Under the pieces are notes generated by a model. It saw only the letters and a list, made by a program, of their open reading frames with translations, was not told where the DNA came from and made no database searches. The translations under genes and the position numbers were made by a program. 64,000 nucleotides of DNA from Acanthosepion lycidas (taxonomy: Eukaryota > Mollusca > Cephalopoda > Sepiida > Sepiidae), in the NCBI GenBank assembly GCA_963932145.1, contig OZ010582.1:13357409-13421408 (forward strand). Direction: 5' to 3'. Below are positions 9,346 to 19,899 of this stretch, piece by piece (the first letter of the stretch is position 1; each line of letters opens with the position of its first letter).

Positions 9346-11540
9346 TTAAACGAAACACTTGTTCATTGGTATTTATTCGCTTATTCTTTATTAGGAATTA
9401 TTTTAAATTATTTTAAACCATTTGTTAACATGTACATGTTCCCCATGTCAACTTTGACCTCAGACAGCTGCGTTTAAAAGCTGTGTCTAATTTAGATAAA
9501 ATACGCTTTTTATATTAGATTCAAGTAGAGGCGTGTGCACTGAACGCTGACTTTTATTTAATAGTTAATTTAACTATAATAATTACTTGAATCAGTTTTC
9601 TAGTTTTACTTCAAGGAAATAACGGCGTTTTAACTTAGTTTTATGAAGTATGTAGAAGTCATTTTCTCTAAACAAACAACTTTAATTATATTGGTGAGGT
9701 CAGATTCATTGGAGTTAAGATTTCTAAACACAGCGTGTCTATCATTAGCAATTTTTAGCTTTAAATTTAAAGAATAATCTTACATGCTTTGATCTAATTT
9801 TGATAATTATAATAATTAAATCTCAAGAAGTCCAGGAAGATGAAAAGTTACTTTAAGATCTAAGTTTGCTATTAAATCCAGGCGTTAAGATCGGATTTAA
9901 CTAAAACAGAAAGACTAATCTGGTCGGTGGTGGGCGTGGCTGAACAAGCCGGCCACGTCTTAAAAAGGAAAGTTAGTGAACAAATAAAATAAGTAATGTT
10001 ACATAGGAGGACATTATCGGCGAAATATGAAAACTTTGAAAAGTTGAACGCTTATATGGCGCCAAAAATATGACAATTAATAAATTAGTAATTCATGAAG
10101 GAAAATTGTAATCTCCCAAAATATGTCGTTGCCGGGTTCAACGGAGCAAAGGAAATAAAAATTCTAGTTATCTGAAAAGTCTTTCTTCGATTCATACATG
10201 TACTAGTAGGGTAAATCTTAAAAGCGAGAGATTTCGTATCGGTATGTCGAGTTCAAATACTTATCCAATCAGATTTACTCTTCATGTTCTATGCGTTCCT
10301 TCAGTGATCATCGATTGTTACAATTCCCTGTCCTTTGGAGTTTTTCTCTTTTTGTCATCTCTCTCCAAAACTATTCATCCATCCATTCACTCAAAACTGC
10401 CAGGTAGGTTATACGTTGCTTTTCTCTGTCTCTCTTACCTTCAATCTGTCTTGTGATAATCAAATTATCCAACACTTCATACCTGATTATGTGACCTAGA
10501 AAATTCAACTGAATAAGTTGCCTTGAATTTCTGTAGAACTTAGTTGTTGCTCACATGATCGATCCATGTTATTCTCAGTAGCTTTCTGGAGAACCACATT
10601 TCATTTGATTGAAGTCACTTAATTTGTGAGGACGTTGTACAGCATTAACCGTCATATAGGAGGAGTGATATTACGTAACAGTTCAGTACTCTTTTCTTTG
10701 TTTTTAACTCTATTTTTCTGTTTTTAATACTTTTATCAGCCTTATTCTACTGGAAAAGGTACGACTTAAGGCTACTCTAATTATTGGTATTTCCCAAGAG
10801 AAACATTAGCAGCTAATCTAAGGCGAATATAAAAAGAGAACAGAACATTGGTGGACAATGTGTCTAAAAAGATTCTCCTCGAGGGAAAAAGAACCAAGAT
10901 GGTGGAAAATCTAGACTTCCAAAGTATCAAGCTCGAAAATTTCAGGCTTACTACAGAAGAGCAAAACAGATGATAGCAGCAAATTCAAATCGTATCAAGT
11001 GATACACGAACAGAAAATAATGATTCGAATAAAACTGTTTATTCTGTTAACTAGAAAATTTTCTAACAATTCTTTTCTGGAGGTGACGGCGTCACGGTCC
11101 CACCGGAAGACAATCTGTTCATAATACTAGAGAGTCCCCATTGTTAACGGGGTGAAAATACGAGATTTTGCAGCCGACCTACAGCACATACCACAAAAAA
11201 AAAACATATATTAATATCATGACGAAGTATGTTGAAGATCTGCCAAACAGAAAAGCCCCTCGTCCAGGTAGTATTAGGACATTTAAGATGAAGTGTATAT
11301 TTTTTTCCCAAAATGCGTATAAGAATTCGACAATAATTTAGTAGGTGTGTTGTAAATAGGTATTTTTTTCTGAACGGATTATAGACAGGAGAGCCACATT
11401 CGTTAAAACCAATTTGCATCAGTTTGGAAATGCTTGTTTCTTTCAGAATAATTCAGCATAATTTCAGGAAAAAGAAACTGGACATCTTTTATCAAACTGT
11501 CTGTTATCAAACTAGGTAAAAGTTTTATGAAAAAGATATT
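9346..11540. other. Unassigned sequence
   Basis: About 2.2 kb without a recognised element or gene. Frames at 10244-10456 (+) and 11144-11419 (-) carry no known motif. It may hold old, eroded repeats. Confidence 0.5.
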
Positions 11541-12360
11541 TGGGAATTAAAGACCAACTTGCCATTGACAAAGCTTTGCTTCGTATCTCAGGCGATGAAG
11601 AACCAACATATGGCCTGGATTGACTTGAAGAAGGCTTGTGATATAATTCCCAATTCATGGGCAGTGAAGTGCATAATGATGTTTGGTGAAGCTAAAAATG
11701 TAATTAGTTTTATGTAAACCTGCATGCCCTTCCTGCAAGACAAAATTATCCGCTTGCGATTAACTCCTTTGGGTTTGTTTCAGGGTTGTTCATTTACCTT
11801 CTTACAATTCATGTTTTCTCTGATGCTATTATTAATGGTGTTGGATGAAAAATGCATTCATATTTGATAGGAACAAATCTGAGGAAGCTAGAAACGATCC
11901 ATTGTTTATAGATGATCTCAAACACTTTGCCAAAGGGCTTATTCTCTTCCAGATGCAAAGCTCGAACATCTACTACATGATGTTTATATGGAATTTGGAA
12001 TATCAACGTGAGCTGTATTGACGATGGAATGAAAAAGTAATGAGTAGAGGGATTGAAGTATCAACAGGATAAACCCTTGCTGAGAAACTGGTTAAAATTA
12101 TTTGCTATAATGGAGTTCGTATTCTTTAGTTGGCATTCTGAAGTTGGAGACTCCTTGGGAGTTTTCGCCAATGACCATCTCAGCTTCATCTATTTTTGAC
12201 TCAGTATTTCTGTTGAAGATAAAAGTATTTGCTCTTGTCTTCATGGTAAGTGTTATATATAAGATCAGATTTGTCGTAGATATCAAAAATGATATCCAAT
12301 CTCTAGTTAACAGGTATAAGAAAATCCTTGTTTATATTAACGCCTGAGAAACGAAACTAC
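11541..12360 (+). pseudogene. RT palm remnant of R4/Dong-like LINE
   Basis: In broken plus-strand frames the order of blocks is DQLAIDKALLR, then MAWIDLKKACDIIPNSWAVK (first catalytic Asp block, usually AWIDYKKAYDMVPHSW), then GLFQGCSFTFL (usually GxxQGDxLSPLLF) and FIDDLK (the second catalytic block of this clade, F/YxDDLK). Several stop codons and frameshifts lie between them. The block order and the AWIDxKKA signature point to the R4/Dong clade of endonuclease-type non-LTR elements. It lies upstream of the matching thumb (14225) and C-terminal (15444) parts on the same strand, as if one element had been split by later insertions. Confidence 0.75.
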
Positions 12361-12424
12361 CCTGTTTTACTGGTCTTAGAAAAAACCTATTCTACTTTCT
12401 TTTAGCAGCGTTGATGATAAACTC

Positions 12425-12775
12425 AAGGTTGATTTGGGTTGGTTGATTTTGTTTGGCAGCATATCATCCTCTATGGGTTATTTAATGCCGAAATCTAAAT
12501 AATTTGAACACAATTTTATGGCTTCAACTAAATATATTTTGAACGCAATTGTCTGCCTTAAACTATGGTTAAAATGTATTGCTGTTCAATTTTGTTGTAG
12601 AAATGTATTCTTGTTCATTTTACTATAAATATGTATCGTTTGTTCTTTTTATTATATAAAATGTATTGCTGGTATTTTTACTATAAAATTTATTTTTATA
12701 TTTTCATAGTGTTTTGTTTGGGGATTCATATTTGCCCATAGCTGGGACCACAACAGGTACTACTACGCCAAGTCA
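12425..12775. repeat. Dispersed repeat, pair member 1
   Basis: GGTTGATTTTGTTTGGCAGC, TATGGCTTCAACTAAATATA, TTTTACTATAAA motifs repeated three times, and TCATAGTGTTTTGTTTGG match 62340-62890 in order. That second copy is longer because two AT tracts lie inside it. Class unknown. It sits directly after the R4-like fragment here, while an RTE-like fragment follows its partner. Confidence 0.75.
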
Positions 12776-12792
12776 TGGCATACCCGGGAACA

Positions 12793-12829
12793 AAAGCAAT
12801 TAAGAGATGAACCATCTCTTAATTGCTTT
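12793..12829. repeat. Perfect 17-bp hairpin
   Basis: The arms AAAGCAATTAAGAGATG (12793-12809) and its exact complement (12813-12829) flank a three-base loop AAC. Confidence 0.95.
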
Positions 12830-13090
12830 ACGATACTCAGAACCGCCAATCACCAGATCAGAGGTTTTGCTGCGGATGTAGTTTATCGATATACGCACGA
12901 CTGGTAACCTCAAAAGAGTGACCCATTTTGTCTTCTCAGTCTCACGTTTTTAGTTGACATGTAGTGGAAAGACTATATCGAATAAATTTGCTAGATCTAC
13001 TGCTAGGAAAATTGCTACACTCTGCCGTCCTAGACGATTTTCCGCGACAGATTTTTTTCCCCCGGTAATTACTTGCATCTAAGTGGCTGT

Positions 13091-13679
13091 CGCACTACTT
13101 GAAGGAGGGGGACCTGATTTTTTTTTTTTTTTTTTTTTGCAAGTTGGAAAATGTTAAACACATCAGTATCACTTGCGGAATGCTTTTGCAGGATGCATGA
13201 TGCAGTGTCTTGTAATCTCCTCTCTATTTGTACCCACATAGGAACTACGGGTTTGAAGTGGACGAGAAAAGATACCGCCACAAATAAGTGGACTTGATCA
13301 AAAACGATCAAGCTAGGATATTGTAGGAATTCAAAACCTTTATATAGCGTATTATATAAGCCACTAAACCAAACACCACTGTCATTTATGAAGAAGCAAA
13401 AAAAAGTGTTTTATTGACGACGCTACTACTGTGAAACATAATATCAATTTTATATAAATTAACAAGCTTAGGAAATTCACTGACCTCCGGATTGAAATCA
13501 GCAGTTCTCAGTTATCAATGGGAAAATCGGATCTATGCTAATAAAAGTAAAGACCTACGTTAAGAAAATTTGAAAAACCTAGTACCCATCAATTCAAGAG
13601 TTTCCATTGCTTGCTACTGCAAATATTATAAGAAAAATGAGACGACTTGATGGAGAACACCAGTAATGCTAGATAGTCT
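13091..13679 (+). repeat. Direct duplication, copy A
   Basis: From CGCACTACTTGA to GATAGTCT this block repeats at 14877-15443. The core (about 13270-13640 against 15040-15405) is nearly identical, including GACGACGCTACTACTGTGAA and TGACCTCCGGATTGAAATCA. The first 150 bases have diverged more and contain a T22 run in this copy. No protein was recognised in it. Confidence 0.95.
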
Positions 13680-14220
13680 GAGAACTCTTTCTTCTGTGCA
13701 TTGTGCAATCCGAATATATGTGCTCTGCTACTTCTACGATGTATCTAGAAATTCTTGAAAGTATTCAAAGAAGATTCAGTAATGCTCTCTGTCCTTATCT
13801 GATTCGCGTCTTAAGTCAGCTTCTTATCGCCGTTATGTAGTGTGAATTTTCTTTGAATATTTTCATGGTAATTGTTCTGAAGAGTTTTCCACTTTGGCAA
13901 TTTGACTTCACGAATTCAAGAGAAAGACTACATTACAAAGTTTCGTCTCATAATTTGATTTTGATATTGCTAGGTATAACTATTATTTCTATGCTAATAA
14001 TTACTTCTCTTTCACTTCCCGCTTGTGGAATTCTACTCCATCTTCTTTTTCATAAAAGTAAATGCAAAGTCAACGTCATCCTCTGTCTCATTTAAATCCT
14101 CTTCTTTTATTTCCCTATCTCCTCAATAATGTTTTTCTCATATTCTTTCATACTCATTTTGCATCTTAGTGGCAATTTTATTATACTTGTGATGCATTGA
14201 TTAAAAAAAAGTAAAACACT
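13680..14220 (+). mobile_element. Jockey-like LINE C-terminus and 3' tail
   Basis: Broken plus frames give LEILESIQRRFSNALCPYLI, corresponding to the LDRIQRR block, and later TSRLWNSTPSSFFHKSKCKV, the strongly conserved SRLWNSLPxSxFPxxxNLxxFK end of this LINE type. A possible tail, TTGATTAAAAAAAAG, follows at about 14195. It is a dead 5'-truncated copy on the opposite strand from the four LINE ends at 1.2, 5.9, 21.0 and 50.5 kb. The copy at 30450-31085 has the same block order. Confidence 0.75.
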
Positions 14221-14224
14221 TGTT

Positions 14225-14875
14225 CCAAAGATATGCAGGAAAATGTTAGAGCTTCTTTTGAATCTAAGTTGAATGCCCATAATATTATAACTGTCATTAA
14301 TGCCTGCGCTGTATCTGTGGCAATCTATAGTGTATGAGAGTTTGTGCTGACAAAGAAGGAGTTACAAATACTGGGTGTAAAGATCCGAATATTGTTCTAT
14401 GAGAATACTACCCTGCACTAAAGTGCAAATCCGCTTTACACACTATAAAAAGCAGGATATAGACGGCTTTTAGCATTGACGAGCATGAAGCCATTGGACG
14501 CAGAGCCTTGCACATATACAGCGAAGAGATAACCACCTACATATGTGAGGAAATTGAACAACCTTGTATCAGAAGAAACCTTAAGCCAAGAAGATTACAG
14601 GATGTGGATACTAAAAGAAATCTAATAGTGAGAGCAGCAATGATGATACATTGACAGTTTGAGAAGCACATAAACGCCATTAATACAAAGAGTTCATTAG
14701 GATTGAAACGTGACACATAAAAGACTACTAATTCTGTCAGGAAGAAAACTACCACCAATACGATTCGGACAAATTGATTTATGTCATCTACTATCTTAAA
14801 ACATATATATCCGAAGCCAATTGTCATCTTCTGTGCCCCATGCCTGTTCTTTAATTGTTTTTACCAGATTATTTT
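14225..14875 (+). pseudogene. Thumb-region remnant of R4/Dong-like LINE
   Basis: Broken frames give NAHNIITVINACAVSVAIYS, corresponding to the conserved INxWAVxxxRYSxG block after RT, then DEHEAIGRRALHIYSEEITT, corresponding to the block GxxRRALxxY. Stops and frameshifts interrupt them. This is the part that should follow the RT palm at 11541-12360, so the LINE appears to continue here after 1.9 kb of inserted repeat, the jockey-like end and duplication copy A. Confidence 0.75.
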
Positions 14876-14876
14876 T

Positions 14877-15443
14877 CGCACTACTTGAGGGTGGAGGACT
14901 TCTTTTATTTTTTTGAAAGAAGTTGGAAAATGTTAACCACGTCATGCGGAATGCAGAAGGCGTTATGCAGTGTCTTGTAATCTCGTCGATATTTGCACCT
15001 ACATAAGAAGTACGGACTTGAAACGAACAAGAAAAGGTACCGCCACAAATAAGTGGACTTGATCAAAAACGATCAAGCTAGGATATTGTAGGAATTTAAA
15101 ACCTTTATATAGCGTATTATATCAGCCATTAAACCAAACACCACTGTCATTTATGAAGAAGCAAAAAAAAGTTTTTATTGACGACGCTACTACTGTGAAA
15201 CATAATATCAATTTTATATAAATTAACAAGCTTAGGAAATTCACTGACCTCCGGATTGAAATCAGCAGTTCTCAGTTATCAATGGGAAGATCGGATCTAT
15301 GCTAATAAATGTAAAGTCTTACGTTAAGAAAATTTGAAAAACCTAGTACCAATCGCTTCAAGAGTTTCTGTTGCTTGCTACTGCAAATATTATAAGAAAA
15401 ATAAGATGACTTCATGGAGAACACCAGTGATGCAAGCTAGTCT
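14877..15443 (+). repeat. Direct duplication, copy B
   Basis: Second copy of the 13091-13679 block, same orientation. It lies between the thumb and endonuclease parts of the R4-like LINE. Confidence 0.95.
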
Positions 15444-16026
15444 ACTGAAAACTAAAACAGTGCCAAAGTTTGTAATAATATTAATAATTACGGCATTTGC
15501 ACAGACTCAATATACAAAACGTCATGACAGTGTTTCTGCACTGGAAAATCTGCAATTTCTACGAAAAGGAAACTGAAAGAAATTGGTATGAAGACCACCC
15601 AGACCCGGTTACGGAGTTAGGACTTGTTACGATTTTATCGGACTACACAATACACACTGACAGAAAAATCAAAGTTAATCGCCCTCACATCGTTCTTAGA
15701 AACCTCAAAAAAAAATTCCTCCTTATTGATATGGCAGTCTCTGCAGACTGCAAGGAAATCTCAAAAATTTGACACATGAGAACATCAGCAATCCCTGTTG
15801 TAGTTGGAATACTCGGTTTGTTTGGAAAATATTTCAATAGACTTCTTGAAGGGAATACTGATATCCCATGCCTTAAAGAAACGCAAAAGACTGTTCTTAC
15901 GAGTACAACCCATACCTTACGAAGGGTTTTTTATCTAGTGCTTTTTTATGTCATGATAATATTTCTGATCTTATGTCTCTGGTTGGGATCCGGAAAGACA
16001 TGAGTACACACCAGAAATCAAAGGAA

Positions 16027-16029
<3 letters not shown>
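15444..16029 (+). pseudogene. Endonuclease and C-terminus of R4/Dong-like LINE
   Basis: The frame 15497-15772 encodes HWKICNFYEKETERNWYEDH, then YTIHTDRKIKVNRPHIVLRN and FLLIDMAVSADCK. In R4/Dong-type elements this region is the restriction-like endonuclease, where the signature is NRPDIV; here the Asp is His (RPHIV), so a presumed catalytic residue is lost. A second frame, 15776-16003, continues with TSAIPVVVGILGLFGKYFN and LTSTTHTLRRVFYL, the usual extreme C-terminus. A stop and frame change at 15772 divide the two. The last bases (CTGGTTGGGATCCGGAAAG) lead straight into the (TAA)n tail. Confidence 0.8.

Positions 16030-16077
<48 letters not shown>
16030..16077 (+). repeat. (TAA)n tail of R4-like LINE
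   Basis: Trinucleotide run directly after the LINE 3' end, the usual microsatellite-like tail of such elements. Confidence 0.95.
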
Positions 16078-16078
<1 letters not shown>

Positions 16079-16492
16079 TATGAACACAAGAGCAGAATGT
16101 GCTGTATTATTGACATGCCAAACTTTGAAGATTGTAATGTATCATTGAAAATCTTCTAAAAACTATCTAAATACAAGGATCTTGAAGTGGAAATCTTAAC
16201 AAATGTGGCACATGAGAACATCAATAATTTCAGTTATATTCCTCAGATTGATTACAAAAGCATACAGTAGACACGTTGAACGGATACTTGTTAGCCTATG
16301 CCTTAAAGAAATAAAAAAATGTCTCACAAATACAGATCATATTAAGAAGAGCTTTATCTATGTGAAATATGTGTGATATTTGTTATTATTTTTTGCAAAA
16401 ATAATCAGTGGAAAATGTCATGAAACCATTTCTGACCTTAGGTCTCTGGTTGGGACCTGGAAAGAAATGTGTACGCGACAGAAATCCAAGGA
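16078..16492 (+). mobile_element. Second R4-like LINE 3' end
   Basis: Broken frames give KLSKYKDLEVEIL and later the same 3' end as the first copy: GGTCTCTGGTTGGGACCTGG and CCAAGGAAATAATAATAA, compared with GTCTCTGGTTGGGATCCGGA at 15976. It is therefore another, more decayed 3' end of the same family in direct orientation. Confidence 0.8.

Positions 16493-16541
<49 letters not shown>
16493..16541 (+). repeat. (TAA)n tail, second copy
   Basis: Second trinucleotide run directly after the second LINE 3' end. Confidence 0.95.
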
Positions 16542-16544
<3 letters not shown>

Positions 16545-16975
16545 GCCTTATTCATGGTATCCAATCAAAGATTCATTAATGAAAACTATTTATATGTGTG
16601 TATGTGTGTCGGTGTTATATGAAAAGGAATGCCAGCAAGAGAGGTGAAGTAACCAGTAAATGCCTTCAGAATCAATGTTTGACGTGGGCAGAAATTCTTT
16701 CAGGCATACAGAGAATCTAACAAAGCGTTTCCTTTTAAAATGTTCAAAAGACTTTCTTCACTTTCTACGAAATCATAAACACCAAAGACGAAGTAAAATA
16801 AATGCAACTCAAGTGAATTTTCCCCCTGGGTTTTCCGCCTCAGGCAAATGTTCCATCAAATTACTTTTAAGTTGAATATTCTTTTCCCAGCATGTGTAAG
16901 TGAAAAATATATCGCTATTAGTGCGTAAGCGTTTGTATTCTGAATATTTAATTTGTGTTTCTTCTTCACACGCTC

Positions 16976-16978
<3 letters not shown>
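16542..16978. other. Unassigned sequence
   Basis: No gene recognised. The short frame 16660-16875 shows no known motif. Confidence 0.5.
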
Positions 16979-17045
<67 letters not shown>

Positions 17046-17246
17046 GGTGGGTGTGGGTGTGTGTGTGTGCGTGCGTGTATGTCGGTGTGAGTTTGTGTGT
17101 ATCTGTGTGCCTGTGCGTGTATGTATGTCTAAGTGCATGCTTGTCTGCGTGAGTATTCATATAACTCTAAGAAATGGACAAAAACTTGCATATATATGCA
17201 CATATTTGTGTATGAAATATCTAATGCCTATTTCTGCATTTATGCA

Positions 17247-17312
<66 letters not shown>
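16979..17312. repeat. (AT)n / (GT)n cluster
   Basis: AT tract at 16979-17036, GT-rich stretch at 17036-17130, then AT tract 17250-17312. The 178-residue plus frame across it encodes Tyr-Ile and Cys-Val repeats and is not a protein gene. Confidence 0.95.
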
Positions 17313-17316
<4 letters not shown>

Positions 17317-17343
17317 CATAATAAAATAGGCAGCATATATTTT

Positions 17344-17850
<507 letters not shown>

Positions 17851-17898
17851 GGTAAATTATAGATTATAGGCATATCTTCTTGGAATCTTGTTGATATA

Positions 17899-17978
17899 TT
17901 AGGTTGGTGCAAAAATAATTTCGTTTTCTAACATATGTTACTATGTGAGAAAACGAAATTATTTTTGCACCAACCTAA
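17899..17978. mobile_element. 80-bp palindromic mariner MITE, copy 1 (MADE1-like)
   Basis: Starts TTAGGTTGGTGCAAAAATAA and ends with the exact inverted copy. The perfect arms are 29 bp and the interior is nearly palindromic. Both sides are flanked by TA, the mariner target site. The length (80 bp) and the outer TTAGGTTGGTGCAAAA match the human MADE1/Hsmar1 family (family knowledge). It has no coding capacity and would need a mariner transposase supplied in trans. The copy at 38887-38966 is its reverse complement with one difference. Confidence 0.95.
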
Positions 17979-17980
17979 TA

Positions 17981-18546
17981 TATTAAATAAAACCATATAT
18001 CACCTTTATTTCATTTTATGTTCTGCTTACTTTAAGAACTAAAAAAGCGGAGAGATTTGTTAACAGTAATTCTTTTATCAAAATTGATAGTATCACGTGG
18101 ATATATCAAGCGATTATCGTTATCTAGGAAAATAGCCTTGGGAGTTCATTCTATCTGAGCTGTAATAATTTACTTACGTTTTACCGCTTTTCTTTCTTGG
18201 TTTTTTTTTTAACATAACTGCATAAAGGAGATCTATAGCCATAAACCTTAAGTACAATCGGGAAATGACACCGCAGGCCCATGATTCCATTCTTTAAGCG
18301 CCTGAGTACACAGGAGATATAGGCCTCGTCTGATTCGTTGAACTTCAGACTGCGTATCTAGAGAGATCATTACCTGACAGGAGGATTTATGTTTGAAACC
18401 TAGAAATCCTTCATTAAGACAGTCAAATGCATAACCTTCTTGATATAATTCACAATGTTTAAAAAACAAAGTTTTCTACTCAAACACGTGTATCCATTAA
18501 AATATAAGGTTTAAAATAATAATAACATTATTAATAATAATATGTA
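17981..18546. other. Unassigned sequence
   Basis: No gene recognised. The minus frame 18248-18469 has no known motif. Confidence 0.5.
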
Positions 18547-19225
18547 CAGTGAGTCCCCCGTATTCGCGGTTGTTAGGGACCAGAACCGGCCGCGAATAGT
18601 TAGAATTAGCAAATACTTGTAACCCCAATAAAAGTGATTATACTTACATATTTTCATTGTTAAAACCCTATATACTTAAAACTTTCATCCTAAACACTTT
18701 AGAAACGTTTCAGACCCTTTTAAAAACATTTATGAAAAATAGTATTGGTGACCATACACTTAGCGTAAATTTTCTTTCATTCATAAAATGACCATTTTTT
18801 ATTACACATCGATCATTACAACCATTGAAAATACTGTATAAAATATATGTAAAAAGACATAGAATATAAGGTTTAAAACAGAACTGTGATAAACCCCCCA
18901 GTCATAGCATAAGCCACTTTTAAGACCCCAGCCGCAGCCCCTCACAAAGAACAAAGCCCAAGCACTATGCATGTTTTTGCGTTTGTTTTTTGTTCAATTC
19001 TGCCAATGTTTACCATAAAATGAACTGTTATATGCTTTAAGTCACCTAAATAGCAGGAAAATAATACAAGAAGATTTTAAATGTTCTATCGAAAAAAAAA
19101 TAAGTGAATCGAGGAATCTGTAGATATGTTCTTCAGAAAAACACGCAAATATTCGGGGTTTCCGCGAATAAGTACACATGTTCTAAAGAAAGATCAGCGA
19201 ATATGTTAAGCCGCGAATGCTACAA
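18547..19225. mobile_element. Non-autonomous pogo/Tigger-like MITE
   Basis: The left end CAGTGAGTCCCCCGTATTCG follows a TA. ATTCGCGG and CCGCGAAT recur at both ends (near 18562-18598 and 19150-19220), the pattern of Tigger/pogo terminal repeats. The right terminus is eroded, so its exact end is uncertain. The interior is AT-rich with no transposase. Confidence 0.75.
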
Positions 19226-19276
19226 AACAAATAGGCGTGGGCTCGCATTATGTGCGGAAAATTTCAAATCGAAATA

Positions 19277-19279
19277 ATA

Positions 19280-19314
<35 letters not shown>

Positions 19315-19343
19315 TTTTTTTTTTACGGAAAAATTCAAATCTA

Positions 19344-19382
<39 letters not shown>

Positions 19383-19385
19383 TAG

Positions 19386-19459
<74 letters not shown>
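19277..19459. repeat. (AT)n cluster with internal duplication
   Basis: AT tracts 19277-19312, 19347-19377 and 19391-19459. The spacers AAATTTCAAATCGAAATAAT and AAATTCAAATCTAAATAAT before the first two tracts are similar, so a short unit was duplicated. Confidence 0.95.
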
Positions 19460-19462
<3 letters not shown>

Positions 19463-19522
19463 CTGACGATTGCATATAGCACGAAAGAGACTGTCGCCTC
19501 TAAGTGTTGACTTCTATGTTCA

Positions 19523-19530
<8 letters not shown>
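19460..19530 (-). repeat. AT-linked dispersed repeat fragment
   Basis: Complemented, it reads GTGAACATAGAAGTCAACAC, then AGAGGCGACAG and GTGCTATATGCAATCGTC. It is the inverted counterpart of the copies at 8.4 and 42.35 kb, again between AT tracts. Confidence 0.75.
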
Positions 19531-19601
<71 letters not shown>

Positions 19602-19621
19602 ATATATGTGTATGTGTGTGT
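19529..19621. repeat. (AT)n-(GT)n microsatellite
   Basis: AT tract followed by TG dinucleotides. Confidence 0.95.
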
Positions 19622-19649
19622 GTTTGTAAAGGCAATATAAATAAAAGAC

Positions 19650-19791
19650 AAACCGGCCAGATCTTTTTTTTTAATGCATTTCTTGCTCTGAGGACTTCTT
19701 CAAGGTTATATAAATATGAATACGATCTCATATTTAGCTTGATAAAGTTCCTCAGGGACGAAACGCCTTGGTAAATAAACTTTTTGTAATC

Positions 19792-19793
<2 letters not shown>
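19650..19793 (+). repeat. Possible Penelope-like 3' tail
   Basis: GACTTCTTCAAGG, then TTGATAAAGTTCCTCAGGG and ACGAAACGCCTTGGTAAAT leading into an AT tract has the style of the tails next to (AT)n elsewhere in the window. No coding part is attached, so the class is inferred only from this pattern. Confidence 0.35.

Positions 19794-19851
<58 letters not shown>
19794..19851. repeat. (AT)n microsatellite
   Basis: Pure AT tract at the right edge of the preceding tail. Confidence 0.97.
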
Positions 19852-19854
<3 letters not shown>

Positions 19855-19899
19855 GCAATAACTTTGGGTTGACCCTGCATTTCTTTAAAAAAAAAAAAA

